Shown piece after piece: positions 1 through 9,154 of a stretch of 64,000 bases of DNA (positions are counted from its first letter, which is position 1; each line of letters starts with the position of its first letter). Under the pieces are notes generated by a model. That model had not been told where the DNA came from. It worked only from the letters and a program-made list of their open reading frames with translations, and did not search any database. The position numbers were made by a program, and so were the translations under genes. Source of the stretch: Bradyrhizobium ivorense (GTDB lineage Bacteria > Pseudomonadota > Alphaproteobacteria > Rhizobiales > Xanthobacteraceae); contig NZ_CAADFC020000016.1 of assembly GCF_900696085.1 (NCBI RefSeq), positions 124,001-188,000 on the forward strand, in the 5' to 3' direction.

Positions 1-1573
1 GGTCGAACTTCTCGCTCATGCGTCCGAAAACCCGGGCCTGTTTGTCACGAAAGGCGCCCAGCCGTTCTCTCTCAGTCTCTAGTTTTGCGCCCAATTCGCG
101 CAGACGCTTGATACCCGCCTCCTGCGTTTCGAAGAGTTCTGCCAGGCGCTCAACATCGTCTTGGAGCCTGCGCGCGGAGTACCAAGTGGACTCTCGGGCA
201 TCCCGGGCCTTCTCGATGTTCGCGACGTGATCGACGGATCGATCGAAGTGCTGCTTGGCCAGCGCAATCTGCGGCAAGAGCTTCGTCTGCTCTTGCCGCA
301 GATCCTCAACTCGCTTCGCTTGGGAGTCGTGATCAGCTTGTCGTTGATTCCAACGCTGCCGGCAGGCGTCGGCATCAGGAATTTTGTGCGAGAGCTTGCA
401 GCCCTCTGCCAAAGCGCGGTCGATGGGGACTTCGCATATCGGGCAGATCGGGCTTTCAGCCTCGACTTTCGAATAGGAAAGCCCCGGCAATTCCCCGCGT
501 ATCATCGCCAATGTGCGTTCTTCAGCGGGGATTAGTGCCCCGATACGGATACGTTCGCCTTCAAGGCGCGCCAATTCATTTCTCGCGGCCTCTCGTTGCT
601 CGCGTGCTGCGGTGAGTTCAGCGTCGCCACCAGTCGGAATCTTACTTGCCGACGCCAAGCGCGTACTGGCGGACCTGCGCATAAGCTCGATCAGCAATGG
701 CATCTCTGGAAGCGACTGTCCCTCAAGGCCGAGGCCCGTAACGAGCCGTGTTTGCGTGCGTTCGATTTCCCACCGGCGATGGCCAATCTCTTGATCCAGG
801 ACTCGGCGCTCCTCGCTCAGGCTATTCACTTCACCACGCGTGGCCTGTTCCTCAGGCGTGATCGCCATCAGAAACGAACGGAGCGCCTCAAGCCTTGGTC
901 CCTTCTCCTGTCCGCTCGCGGGCATCGGTGAATCGGAGTCCGAGCTCGGTGACCGCCAGTCAAGGACATCGTCAAATCGACACTCTTGGTCCCGCGTGAG
1001 CCAGGCGAGCGCGATCGGCCAAATAGGCCCGTTTGCTTGCGGGCGAACCAATTGGGCAAGCGCTGTGGTGACGATTTGCTGATCGATCGCCTCGACGAAC
1101 GGCTCCATTCCCGTTGAAGCGCCCTCGCCAGCGGCGATCTCGTCGAGATTTCCGCCCGGTACAGCCATATGTCGCCGACGCACACCAAGTGGGCGAACGA
1201 TCGCCCAGCAGATTCCGTCTAGTATGACCTCGGCACCCACGATGCCGTTCAAGAATGCAATGCCGATCCGATCACGTTGTGGCTCGGTGGCGAAGCGATC
1301 CTCGCCGAGGCAATAGCGGATAAGCCGGCAGAAAAGCGTTTTGCCGCTACCATGCCCGACGGCATTTGTTTGACCCGCCAAAGCGGCATCATCTGCTCCA
1401 TCAGGTGACCAGACGATGTTCAGGCCGGGGCGAAGCTCGATGTCCCGCACCTTCTCCCCACCAGGCTCCTTCCATACGACAAGTCGTCGAACCCAAAGCC
1501 GTGGCCCCTCCAACCCTTCAGCGGGTGTGACCGTCAGAAGCTGCGGGTCGAGAAGGTCAGGCTGCTGCGGCAT
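1..1573 (-). CDS. Rad50/SMC-like ATPase with CPIC zinc-hook-like motif (partial, C-terminus off window)
   Basis: I read an open frame from ATG at 1573 leftwards with no stop before the window edge (about 524 residues seen). Residues 73-79 are GHGSGKT, a Walker A P-loop, preceded by a segment typical of the first strands of SMC/Rad50/RecN ATPases (RPGLNIVWSPDG). Residues 230-500 are Glu/Arg/Gln-rich and look coiled-coil. Within them, SPICPICEVP at about 375-384 gives a CxxC like the Rad50 zinc hook. The start overlaps the methylase stop by 17 nt, so it is the next cistron of the same operon. The family suggests ATP-driven DNA binding or bridging. The Walker B and signature motifs would lie beyond the edge, so the assignment rests on the N-terminal half. 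Confidence 0.7.
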   Translation of the reverse strand, partial: MPQQPDLLDPQLLTVTPAEGLEGPRLWVRRLVVWKEPGGEKVRDIELRPGLNIVWSPDGADDAALAGQTNAVGHGSGKTLFCRLIRYCLGEDRFATEPQRDRIGIAFLNGIVGAEVILDGICWAIVRPLGVRRRHMAVPGGNLDEIAAGEGASTGMEPFVEAIDQQIVTTALAQLVRPQANGPIWPIALAWLTRDQECRFDDVLDWRSPSSDSDSPMPASGQEKGPRLEALRSFLMAITPEEQATRGEVNSLSEERRVLDQEIGHRRWEIERTQTRLVTGLGLEGQSLPEMPLLIELMRRSASTRLASASKIPTGGDAELTAAREQREAARNELARLEGERIRIGALIPAEERTLAMIRGELPGLSYSKVEAESPICPICEVPIDRALAEGCKLSHKIPDADACRQRWNQRQADHDSQAKRVEDLRQEQTKLLPQIALAKQHFDRSVDHVANIEKARDARESTWYSARRLQDDVERLAELFETQEAGIKRLRELGAKLETERERLGAFRDKQARVFGRMSEKFD

Positions 1574-4500
1574 TGATCACCCACTGCTGTATGTCAGCGG
1601 GCAGCGAATCCACCGCCGCATCTAGGTTGATGTCCTCCAGCGCATCGAACACGAAGCCTGAGCGACCGTCTGGCCATCCAGAAGTGCCGATGGTGTCCAA
1701 GCCAGGACCAGGTGCCCATGTCCCACGCTCGAGATCCTCCACCAGCCGCCCGTTGCCACGGTGGTTTCGCAGAGCGCCACCCCACGCTGTGTTGTTCCTC
1801 GCGACGAACGTCGCGACATTGCCGGCAAGAGGATCGGCCTCCACCCCTATCAGGCGACGCCACTCAGCCGCTTTGGCGGGAGGCAGGAGCGGAACAAGTA
1901 GACGCGGCTCCATGACGAATGCAGCAGCGAGACGAACGTTTCGGATCAACCTCGGCCCATCCATCGCCTTGAGAACCGCAGCCAAGATGGCTCCCGTGTC
2001 TCCAGCGTTGGATTGTTGAGTCCGAGCCCATGCAGCATCTGGCAGAGTGACATCGAGCGACGTCGGCCGGATGGAGCGGAGCTCAATTGGTTGGCTTGCC
2101 ATGTGCGATCCCGACAATCGGTCATAGGCTTCGAGCACAAGGCGGCGCGTGCGAAACTCGCCCAGGGCAGTCTCTTCGTTGCGCTTGAGAACGCGAAAGG
2201 TTTCCGAGGGATATTCCGCCCCATTGGTGTCGGCTGGATCGAGCACATAGCGAAGCTCATCCCGCGTAAGTCCGTATTTGATTGCAAACAACGCATCGAG
2301 GTCGGCACGCAAAGCCGCGCGGCGCAGCAAATCAAAGGCGAACGGCGGACCCGAATGACCAAGGTCTTCCGCCCAAAGGCGCATTGAGTGCGAGGTATAT
2401 GTGAGTTCGAGCACGCGCGATGCGATGAAAGAATGATCCTCGCGGGTGAATTGGTGTGGGCCGAGAACAGGCAGCTGCTTCATGTAGTAATATTTAAAGG
2501 ACGTACCACCAGCTTTCTGTCGTGCAGCGAAATCGAGTGGCAAGGAGATCAAATTCGCCAGAAGCGGGACCGCAGTCTCAACGCCGCGCGTATGATGCAT
2601 CATCAAGATCTTATCGCCCGCTCCCACCTTCGGAAAGACGGACGCAATCACCGTCCGTTCGTCCGTGGAGCGACAGATATCTCTCCAGCCCATCAGCCAA
2701 CGCGGTTGTTTACGACTAATAAGAGCGGCCGTGAGCGCAAGCGGGTCTGCGCCCTGCGCCTTGATGAAAGCGATATCGTCTTCCGATAATGGCGTCTCGC
2801 GGCCCATCTCGCGCGCGCCATCAGCGTTCTTGTTGAGCCAAGTCGCAAATGTGCCACCGACGATGCCGCGCTCAAGGGAACGGGGGCCCAGCACATCGCG
2901 CAAATGCGACCGCGCCCGGTCAGCGGAGCGCGCCAAGTTGCTTGCCTGGAGGTCGCTTGGGTCGAGTGTGCCGAGCACCCATTGCGCCAGCACCTTCAGG
3001 CAGCCCTCGGCATTGTCCTTCCGGAAGTATTGCTTAAGCCGAGCGGGTACGCGAGCTGCCCGCAGTTCCGTCTCGGCCAGCGGCACCCAGTACCAAGGAT
3101 CCGCCTCATAGCTCGAATCGGCCTTGATCGCATCCGGCGTTGAGGGCAGTGAACCGTCGCCCGGCCGCTCGGAAAGACCGGCATACGAGCCGAAGCGGTG
3201 ATCGAAATGATGAATCATCTTCGCTTCTAAGAGCGGAACATAGCGCCGCCCGTCGGCATGGCACCAGTCGGTCCTGTCACGTCGGAAGTTCTCCCCGGTA
3301 AGCTGAGCGGCTGTGCGGAAGTACCCACTGTCGTTCGACATGTGGAACAGCGTTTGAAAGGTAACGCCCCAGGGATTCACATCACCATCCGGATGACTGG
3401 GCCGATCGCGGATCAGCACCGGCGCGGCCCGGTAGAGCCTGCGGGTCAGATCGCGGTCGACCTTTGTGCGGAAAAGTGGCGCGGTGAGCGTGTTTGGATT
3501 GAACAACTCGAAATCTTCAGGTGTGAGTTCGATCTGCCTCCGCTCGTCGGCCAAATGGTCGAGTTGTCCGATCTCAAATGACGCACGAACTCCGCGGCTA
3601 GATTCGCCGATACTCAGCAGAGAGAAGGACTTTCGATCGTCCGTGGTTGGAAACCACCTCCTGATCTCGTCAAAGCTCAACAGCGTCGCGAGCTGGTTGT
3701 TCGCGACAAGATTGCCGAAGAAAGCACTTGTCGAACTATCGGTCGCAATCCCTGTCGGAACGATGACGCCAGCCCGTCCCCGCGCTCGGACCAGACGAGC
3801 AAAATGTTCCGCAAACAATGCATAGGTGTTCACGTCGCCCATGCCGCTGAGTGGGAAACGACCGCTCTTGCGCACAAAGACGCTGGCAGCCTCCGCGGCA
3901 CGGCTTGCGAACTCAAACTCGGCGGCGAGATCTGCCCGAGCAGTGCCGGCTTCGGCCTGTTTCAGTGCCTTTATGAGCACTGAGCGCGCTGCCTTGTTCG
4001 GCGCCGTGGCAATCTCGGGATCGCGCGCTGCGAAGAACTCCTGCTCCTGCAGCTTGATCCTTTCCCATGGAGGATTGCCCACCACGACATCGAAACCGCC
4101 GCGTGCCATGATGGCGGGGAATTCAAGCGGCCAATGGAATGCACTCACCCCGCTTGCCGTCCTCTCGATCGTCCCTACGAGCGGGCCTGGGAGTGCGTCG
4201 CCCCGCGCTGCCGCCCACATGTGATCAGTTTCGGGCATCGTTGTCGCTATGTCGGCCGGCCCTGGCACAGCACCGGTCTTAGGCTGGAAGAACGCAGCCA
4301 CATAAGCATCGCAGGCCAGTTTCAGATTGAACCACCCCGGCCCTTTGTGAAGTTGGTTGAAGGCCCTCTCTTTGGCAGCAATCTCGGCTAGTGTATTCTC
4401 GGGCATCTCCGCCAGCATGCGCGCTGCGTCGATAAGTGCTGCCGGTGGTTTAAGGCTGGCGAGGAAGCCCGTTGAGCCTTTGCCCTCGCGCTGTTCCTTA

Positions 4501-6371
4501 TTGCGCCGAAGATAGACCTTCGAAAGTTCCTTGTCGTCTCCCGCCAAGGGCTCGTAAGCTTCATCGGGAATGCCGTCGCGCAACGCCTCGATACTGAAAA
4601 CACCGATTAAGCTGTCGCCGCAGCGAATATGGTTGTCGAGAAAGGTAAGTGGCTTTCCTGGCTCCAGCGCCTCAATCCAAAGCGCGACCTTTGCGAGTTC
4701 AACCGCCATCGGATTGCGGTCGACGCCGTGGATCGAATGGCGGACGACATCGCGCATCGCCGCCGGGTAATCGGGAGCCTCGCTGTCGCGCAACTGCGCC
4801 ACTCGCGCCGCCATCCGGCGCGCGGCGCCAAGCAGGAAATGACCTGAGCCGCATGCTGGATCGATCACCGAGAGCCTAAGGATCGCCTCGGCCCCTCCCT
4901 CCGCTTCCGCCTGCACGAGCACAGGTTCGAGCGTGGAATCGAGCAGCGTCTGCACGAGACTGTCCGGCGTGTAGTAACTGCCGGAAGTCTTGCGTGCATT
5001 GCCTTTCGCTTCATCGGCCTCGGCAAAGCCGAAGCGTCGTCCATGGTCCTCCCGAATAGGCACAAGCTCAAGCAAACCTTCGTAGACGGAGCCAAGCTCT
5101 TCCGTCGCCATGTCGCGCCAATTAACGCGCACGCGCCGCCCATCTTCGATGAGCCAGCTCAGGTGGAAGATAGCCCGCAGGAATGCTCGGTTCGGCAGTT
5201 TCGCATCGTCAAGATCGACAGTCTCACCGCGCGTGAAAAGGCCGCCTAACGCGGGCAATCCGAGTAGCTTCTCGCCGTGCTCCAGCCCCCGGAAGACGAT
5301 CTTCGCTGCCTCCCAAGCGTCGTGATGGTGATCGTGCGAGGAACGTCGAGCCGACCGATCTCGCATATGGCTGAAGCCGTAAGCGGAAGCATAGAGACCA
5401 CGAGCCGATTCCGATGCATCCGGCCCATGTAGAAGCTCACGATCCTCCGCGACCGCCAAGAAGATCAACCGATAGACAACGCGTAGGAGCTGCTCAAACC
5501 AGACATGCATGCTGGTATGATTTTCATCGAGCTTCCCCCGCAGGTCGGGGTTTGCATCCAGGAACCCTTGGCCAAGCGCCAGCAATGCTTCCTTGACGCT
5601 CTTTCCAAGTCGATCGCGCGCTGCCGTTCCGGCTCGTAATCCAGCCTCGCGCCAGCGCTCCAACGCGCAATCGGCGGCCGCAGCATTTTCCCCGCCGAAA
5701 CGCGTCGCATGGATCAGCAGCCACGTCGCGGTGAAGTCCGCGAACATCTCGTCGCGGAATATCGCCCCCAAATCCGCTTCGATATAGGTTGGGCGGGTGA
5801 AGCTGGCGTTGTCCCGCATAAGGCGGAGGCGGTCGCCAGCAAAGACCAGACCCCATAAGAACTCGGAGTTCGCGTTGAGCCAGTCCTGGAGCAACACGCT
5901 CGGCGAACGCCTTGGGATCGTGCCGCCATGATCGTCGCCGAGGTGCGGAAGCGATTTAGTAAACGCATCTGCTTCAGACAGAGGTGCGGCCACGACGACG
6001 GGCACCCTGCCGCCCTTTGCCTCAAGGGTGATACGATAAGTATGACCATCCCGCTGGTGAAGATTTGGGCCGTGAAGGCCTTCAAACCCGAACGCCTCCT
6101 CAAGCAGGCTCTTAACAAAGGCGGTGGTCTGTTTCTCGGTCGGCGCTGCTAATCTGGCATATGCCTGCCAATGCGCTTGGCCGATCCTGAAATAACGCGT
6201 GATCTCGTCACGCAGGTTCGTTCCTTTGGGGCAGCCGTATTCCGCGGCCGCTTTCTGGTCTGGAGCAGTGGCGGCGATCACCGCAACCTGATCGGGCGAG
6301 ATCAGTCCTCCCTCGATCGAGACGGCAGTGAGCCCGATATTGGCAGCGCGCTTGAGATGCCGGGCCATCAC
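1557..6371 (-). CDS. Eco57I/DrmMI-like class I DNA (adenine-N6) methylase, 1604 aa
   Basis: SAM-dependent DNA methylase motifs are clear. KTSGSYYTP at about 461-469 and DPACGSGHF at 504-512 are the SAM-binding motif I region, and GNPPWERIK near 765-773 is the catalytic NPPW motif of N6-adenine enzymes. A long N-terminal region (about 450 residues) and a long C-terminal region flank the methylase core, as in the large methylases of BREX (PglX) and DISARM class 1 (DrmMI). No nuclease motif is obvious. The start is GTG at 6371 or ATG at 6368; both overlap the stop of the upstream SNF2 gene. The likely role is host marking within the defence operon. Whether it also takes part in restriction cannot be told from sequence. 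Confidence 0.85.
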   Translation of the reverse strand: MMARHLKRAANIGLTAVSIEGGLISPDQVAVIAATAPDQKAAAEYGCPKGTNLRDEITRYFRIGQAHWQAYARLAAPTEKQTTAFVKSLLEEAFGFEGLHGPNLHQRDGHTYRITLEAKGGRVPVVVAAPLSEADAFTKSLPHLGDDHGGTIPRRSPSVLLQDWLNANSEFLWGLVFAGDRLRLMRDNASFTRPTYIEADLGAIFRDEMFADFTATWLLIHATRFGGENAAAADCALERWREAGLRAGTAARDRLGKSVKEALLALGQGFLDANPDLRGKLDENHTSMHVWFEQLLRVVYRLIFLAVAEDRELLHGPDASESARGLYASAYGFSHMRDRSARRSSHDHHHDAWEAAKIVFRGLEHGEKLLGLPALGGLFTRGETVDLDDAKLPNRAFLRAIFHLSWLIEDGRRVRVNWRDMATEELGSVYEGLLELVPIREDHGRRFGFAEADEAKGNARKTSGSYYTPDSLVQTLLDSTLEPVLVQAEAEGGAEAILRLSVIDPACGSGHFLLGAARRMAARVAQLRDSEAPDYPAAMRDVVRHSIHGVDRNPMAVELAKVALWIEALEPGKPLTFLDNHIRCGDSLIGVFSIEALRDGIPDEAYEPLAGDDKELSKVYLRRNKEQREGKGSTGFLASLKPPAALIDAARMLAEMPENTLAEIAAKERAFNQLHKGPGWFNLKLACDAYVAAFFQPKTGAVPGPADIATTMPETDHMWAAARGDALPGPLVGTIERTASGVSAFHWPLEFPAIMARGGFDVVVGNPPWERIKLQEQEFFAARDPEIATAPNKAARSVLIKALKQAEAGTARADLAAEFEFASRAAEAASVFVRKSGRFPLSGMGDVNTYALFAEHFARLVRARGRAGVIVPTGIATDSSTSAFFGNLVANNQLATLLSFDEIRRWFPTTDDRKSFSLLSIGESSRGVRASFEIGQLDHLADERRQIELTPEDFELFNPNTLTAPLFRTKVDRDLTRRLYRAAPVLIRDRPSHPDGDVNPWGVTFQTLFHMSNDSGYFRTAAQLTGENFRRDRTDWCHADGRRYVPLLEAKMIHHFDHRFGSYAGLSERPGDGSLPSTPDAIKADSSYEADPWYWVPLAETELRAARVPARLKQYFRKDNAEGCLKVLAQWVLGTLDPSDLQASNLARSADRARSHLRDVLGPRSLERGIVGGTFATWLNKNADGAREMGRETPLSEDDIAFIKAQGADPLALTAALISRKQPRWLMGWRDICRSTDERTVIASVFPKVGAGDKILMMHHTRGVETAVPLLANLISLPLDFAARQKAGGTSFKYYYMKQLPVLGPHQFTREDHSFIASRVLELTYTSHSMRLWAEDLGHSGPPFAFDLLRRAALRADLDALFAIKYGLTRDELRYVLDPADTNGAEYPSETFRVLKRNEETALGEFRTRRLVLEAYDRLSGSHMASQPIELRSIRPTSLDVTLPDAAWARTQQSNAGDTGAILAAVLKAMDGPRLIRNVRLAAAFVMEPRLLVPLLPPAKAAEWRRLIGVEADPLAGNVATFVARNNTAWGGALRNHRGNGRLVEDLERGTWAPGPGLDTIGTSGWPDGRSGFVFDALEDINLDAAVDSLPADIQQWVINAAAA

Positions 6372-9154
6372 TCGCCCTCCGGAAGGAGGACGTAGAGACC
6401 TATGACGTCCGCCGGCAAAACAGGAACGACCTCGACCGTCGCTCCGCCGCGCGCGGCTTCCGTCAGCCGAAGATGGTCGGCAGAAAGCGCCGCTCCGCGT
6501 TCGGCGGCGAAGGCCTCTATCGCCGGCTGGTAGCTGACGAGTCGTTCGTGAGCTCTCTGGAGCTGACGCGCAGCGGCGAGTTCATCGAGATTTCCGGCCG
6601 CCTCCGCCTCGAGAAGCTCCAGGGCGGAATGGCCTTCGAGAATCGGCACCGGAGCCAATCCGCCGAACGCGATCCCGGTCGCTTCCTCGGCCAGCAGCAG
6701 GCGGTTTGTGCGACCGCTGGTGATGAGCTTGAAACGAAGGCGCAACAGCATCAGTGTCGTCATCTGGGCGACAGCGCGAGTGCGCCAGGCGCCGCACCGG
6801 CCAAGGGGACGAAATGCTGCCCCTTCCGGATCTAGCGCCCCCTCCGCCAAGCTTTCTGCCAAACTTGCAACCAGGGGGTGGACACGCCCGAGATGCGTCA
6901 CACCCGGCGCCGGATCATCCTCAAAGCCAACCCTTCGCCTCCCACGTAGACCACGCGCTTCCAAGCGTTCCTTGATGGCGTCAGGCATCGCATCCAGATG
7001 CACCAGATGATGTTGACCGGCTTTCTCCAATGGTGCGCCCGCGCGCTTCAAAGCGCGTTCCGTAAAGCGCGCAACTTCGGTCGGACCCCCGTTTAGCGCC
7101 CGCATCTGCCGCCACTCCGGCAGCACGTCGTCGGGTTTCAGCGCACCTTGCGCGTAGCGCGCGCGACTTGCCTTTGCGTTTTCCTCGGCGTCGCGCCATT
7201 TGCCGTCGAGGCGCTCGCTTGAAAGGCCGAAATCGAAAGCCAACTGCTCTCGTTGTCCGCCAGCGCGAAGCATGAGTGCTTGCATGAGCGCGGAGGTCAC
7301 GCCTTCGCTGTCTTCGGGCATCGGCACCGAAATGCCTGTCGCCTTACGAATAGCGTCCGCTTTTCGCAGGATGACCTGCAAGACTGCGCCATCAATCGCG
7401 CTGTTGTCGCCAAAGATCGTCACCGAGCGGACCACAGGCGAACGCTGGCCAAATCGGTCGACGCGCCCCTCGCGCTGCTGGTGACGGGTCGGATTCCAGC
7501 TTAGATCGTAGTGAACTACGGCATCGAACAGCGCTTGCAGATTGATGCCCTCGGACAGGCAGTCGGTCGCGACGAGGATTCGGCTCTCGGAGTCTTCAAG
7601 CCGATCGATGCGAGTCCGCCGCTCTTCAGGCGGCAGGCGTCCTGTCACGACTACCACGTCAGCCTTTGGCCAAGCGCGCTTGATCTCTTCGCCCAGCGCC
7701 TCCGCCGTTGCGATGAACCGGCAGAAGATGACCGGCTTGGCTCCTTCCTGAAGCAGCCCTTTCAGAACCTTGAGGAGCCGCGCCACCTTAGGATCCTCAC
7801 CGCGACGGCGATCAAGGGATTCAGCAATCGCAATCAACTCGGTAAGTTCGCCGCGCTCTTCGGCATTGTCGCTAGCGGTACCCGGCTCCACGTCACCCTG
7901 GTCGAGCAGGCCTTCGTCTTCATCGAAGACGACGGGCTGCATCGCCTCTTCGTCGACCACACCGGACAAGCGATTGCGCAGTGCATTGATCGCGGCTGCC
8001 GGCGAGGAGCCGACGCATCGCATGAGTGCGAGCGTTCCCCAAAAAGCAAGCCGTCGGCTGCGCTGGTCAGCACCGGCGCGCTGTGTAACAGCAAGGCAAT
8101 AATCCAAGACACGATCGTGGAAGGCACCGAATTCGCCGCTGAGACTGAAGGGCTCGTCCTTCACCTGATGAACAGGGAAAGTCCGTTTCTCGTGCCAGCC
8201 GGACTCCGTGATATCGGGTCGGCGCCGCTGGACATAATGTTGAGCGAGGCGGCGTGCATATCGCATGCGCGCATTCTCATCGCCTTGGGGACCTCCCGCG
8301 AAGTCCGGGCTAATGAGGCCCAGCAGACGATCGAACGCCGCTTCATCACCACTGTGCGGCGTTGCCGTCAGCAACAGCATGTGGCGTTCCTCATCAGAGG
8401 CGAGGCGTTCGAGAAGCTCGAAACGCTGATGTCTGCCGCGATCTCCGCCGATGCAGGCATGCGCTTCATCAACGATCACAAGGGACGGGCACGCCCGTGC
8501 AAATTCGTCGCGGCGGCTGTCAGCCTTGATATAGTCGAGGCTGACGACAGTGTGCGGATAGGCTTCAAATAGGCTTTGAGCCGCAGGAAGACCACGCTCC
8601 AGGCTGCGCGCCCTGGCCGAGGTCACCGCCACGGCGTCAATGTCGAACTTCTCTGCAAGCTCACTCACCCATTGCTCGACGAGATGGGGCGGACACAGCA
8701 CGGAGAAGCGGTCGATCAGGCCACGGTCGAGCATCTCGCGAATGATCAATCCCGCCTCGATCGTCTTGCCGATCCCCACATCGTCGGCGATCAGCAGCCG
8801 CACCACCGGCAGCTTCAAAGCCATCATCAGCGGCACGAGCTGATAGGCGCGCGGCTCCACGCCGAGATGCGCAGCGCTCCGGAACGGGCCGGCGCCTCGG
8901 CGAAGCGACAGACGCAGCGCATCCGCTAGCAATCGCGCACCGTCCTGGGTGTCTCGCCGCTCAGGTGTTGGTGGAGCAAATCGCGCAGGCCTGACGGGAT
9001 TGACTTCAAGCGCGAGCGCAATCCGTTGCGCATCGGCTTCTGAACCTGACAAGGGCCGCACATTGAGGATGTCGTCATCCGGAGACGGAAGGACGACCCA
9101 TTCGCGTCCTCGCGCCTCGACAAGATCCCCCGGTGAAAATCTGACCGCTTCCAC
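6368..9154 (-). CDS. SNF2-family helicase, DrmD-like, 928 aa
   Basis: This is an SF2/SNF2 translocase. DVGIGKT at about 125-131 is the P-loop, QWVSEL near 160 and the DEAH box at 229-232 belong to the first RecA lobe, and LLLTATPHSG follows as motif III. The second lobe includes KPVIFCRFIATAEAL, ATDCLSEGINLQ and HQQREGRVDRFGQ (motif VI). The DrmD subunit of class 1 DISARM is an SNF2-like helicase of comparable type, and here too it sits beside an adenine methylase. The start is GTG at 9154, overlapping the TAG stop of the large helicase by one base, so translational coupling is likely. Confidence 0.85.
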   Translation of the reverse strand: MEAVRFSPGDLVEARGREWVVLPSPDDDILNVRPLSGSEADAQRIALALEVNPVRPARFAPPTPERRDTQDGARLLADALRLSLRRGAGPFRSAAHLGVEPRAYQLVPLMMALKLPVVRLLIADDVGIGKTIEAGLIIREMLDRGLIDRFSVLCPPHLVEQWVSELAEKFDIDAVAVTSARARSLERGLPAAQSLFEAYPHTVVSLDYIKADSRRDEFARACPSLVIVDEAHACIGGDRGRHQRFELLERLASDEERHMLLLTATPHSGDEAAFDRLLGLISPDFAGGPQGDENARMRYARRLAQHYVQRRRPDITESGWHEKRTFPVHQVKDEPFSLSGEFGAFHDRVLDYCLAVTQRAGADQRSRRLAFWGTLALMRCVGSSPAAAINALRNRLSGVVDEEAMQPVVFDEDEGLLDQGDVEPGTASDNAEERGELTELIAIAESLDRRRGEDPKVARLLKVLKGLLQEGAKPVIFCRFIATAEALGEEIKRAWPKADVVVVTGRLPPEERRTRIDRLEDSESRILVATDCLSEGINLQALFDAVVHYDLSWNPTRHQQREGRVDRFGQRSPVVRSVTIFGDNSAIDGAVLQVILRKADAIRKATGISVPMPEDSEGVTSALMQALMLRAGGQREQLAFDFGLSSERLDGKWRDAEENAKASRARYAQGALKPDDVLPEWRQMRALNGGPTEVARFTERALKRAGAPLEKAGQHHLVHLDAMPDAIKERLEARGLRGRRRVGFEDDPAPGVTHLGRVHPLVASLAESLAEGALDPEGAAFRPLGRCGAWRTRAVAQMTTLMLLRLRFKLITSGRTNRLLLAEEATGIAFGGLAPVPILEGHSALELLEAEAAGNLDELAAARQLQRAHERLVSYQPAIEAFAAERGAALSADHLRLTEAARGGATVEVVPVLPADVIGLYVLLPEGE

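Noticed and set aside
7511..8572. Plus-strand open frame of 353 codons opposite the SNF2 helicase
   Set aside because: Antisense of conserved helicase motifs.
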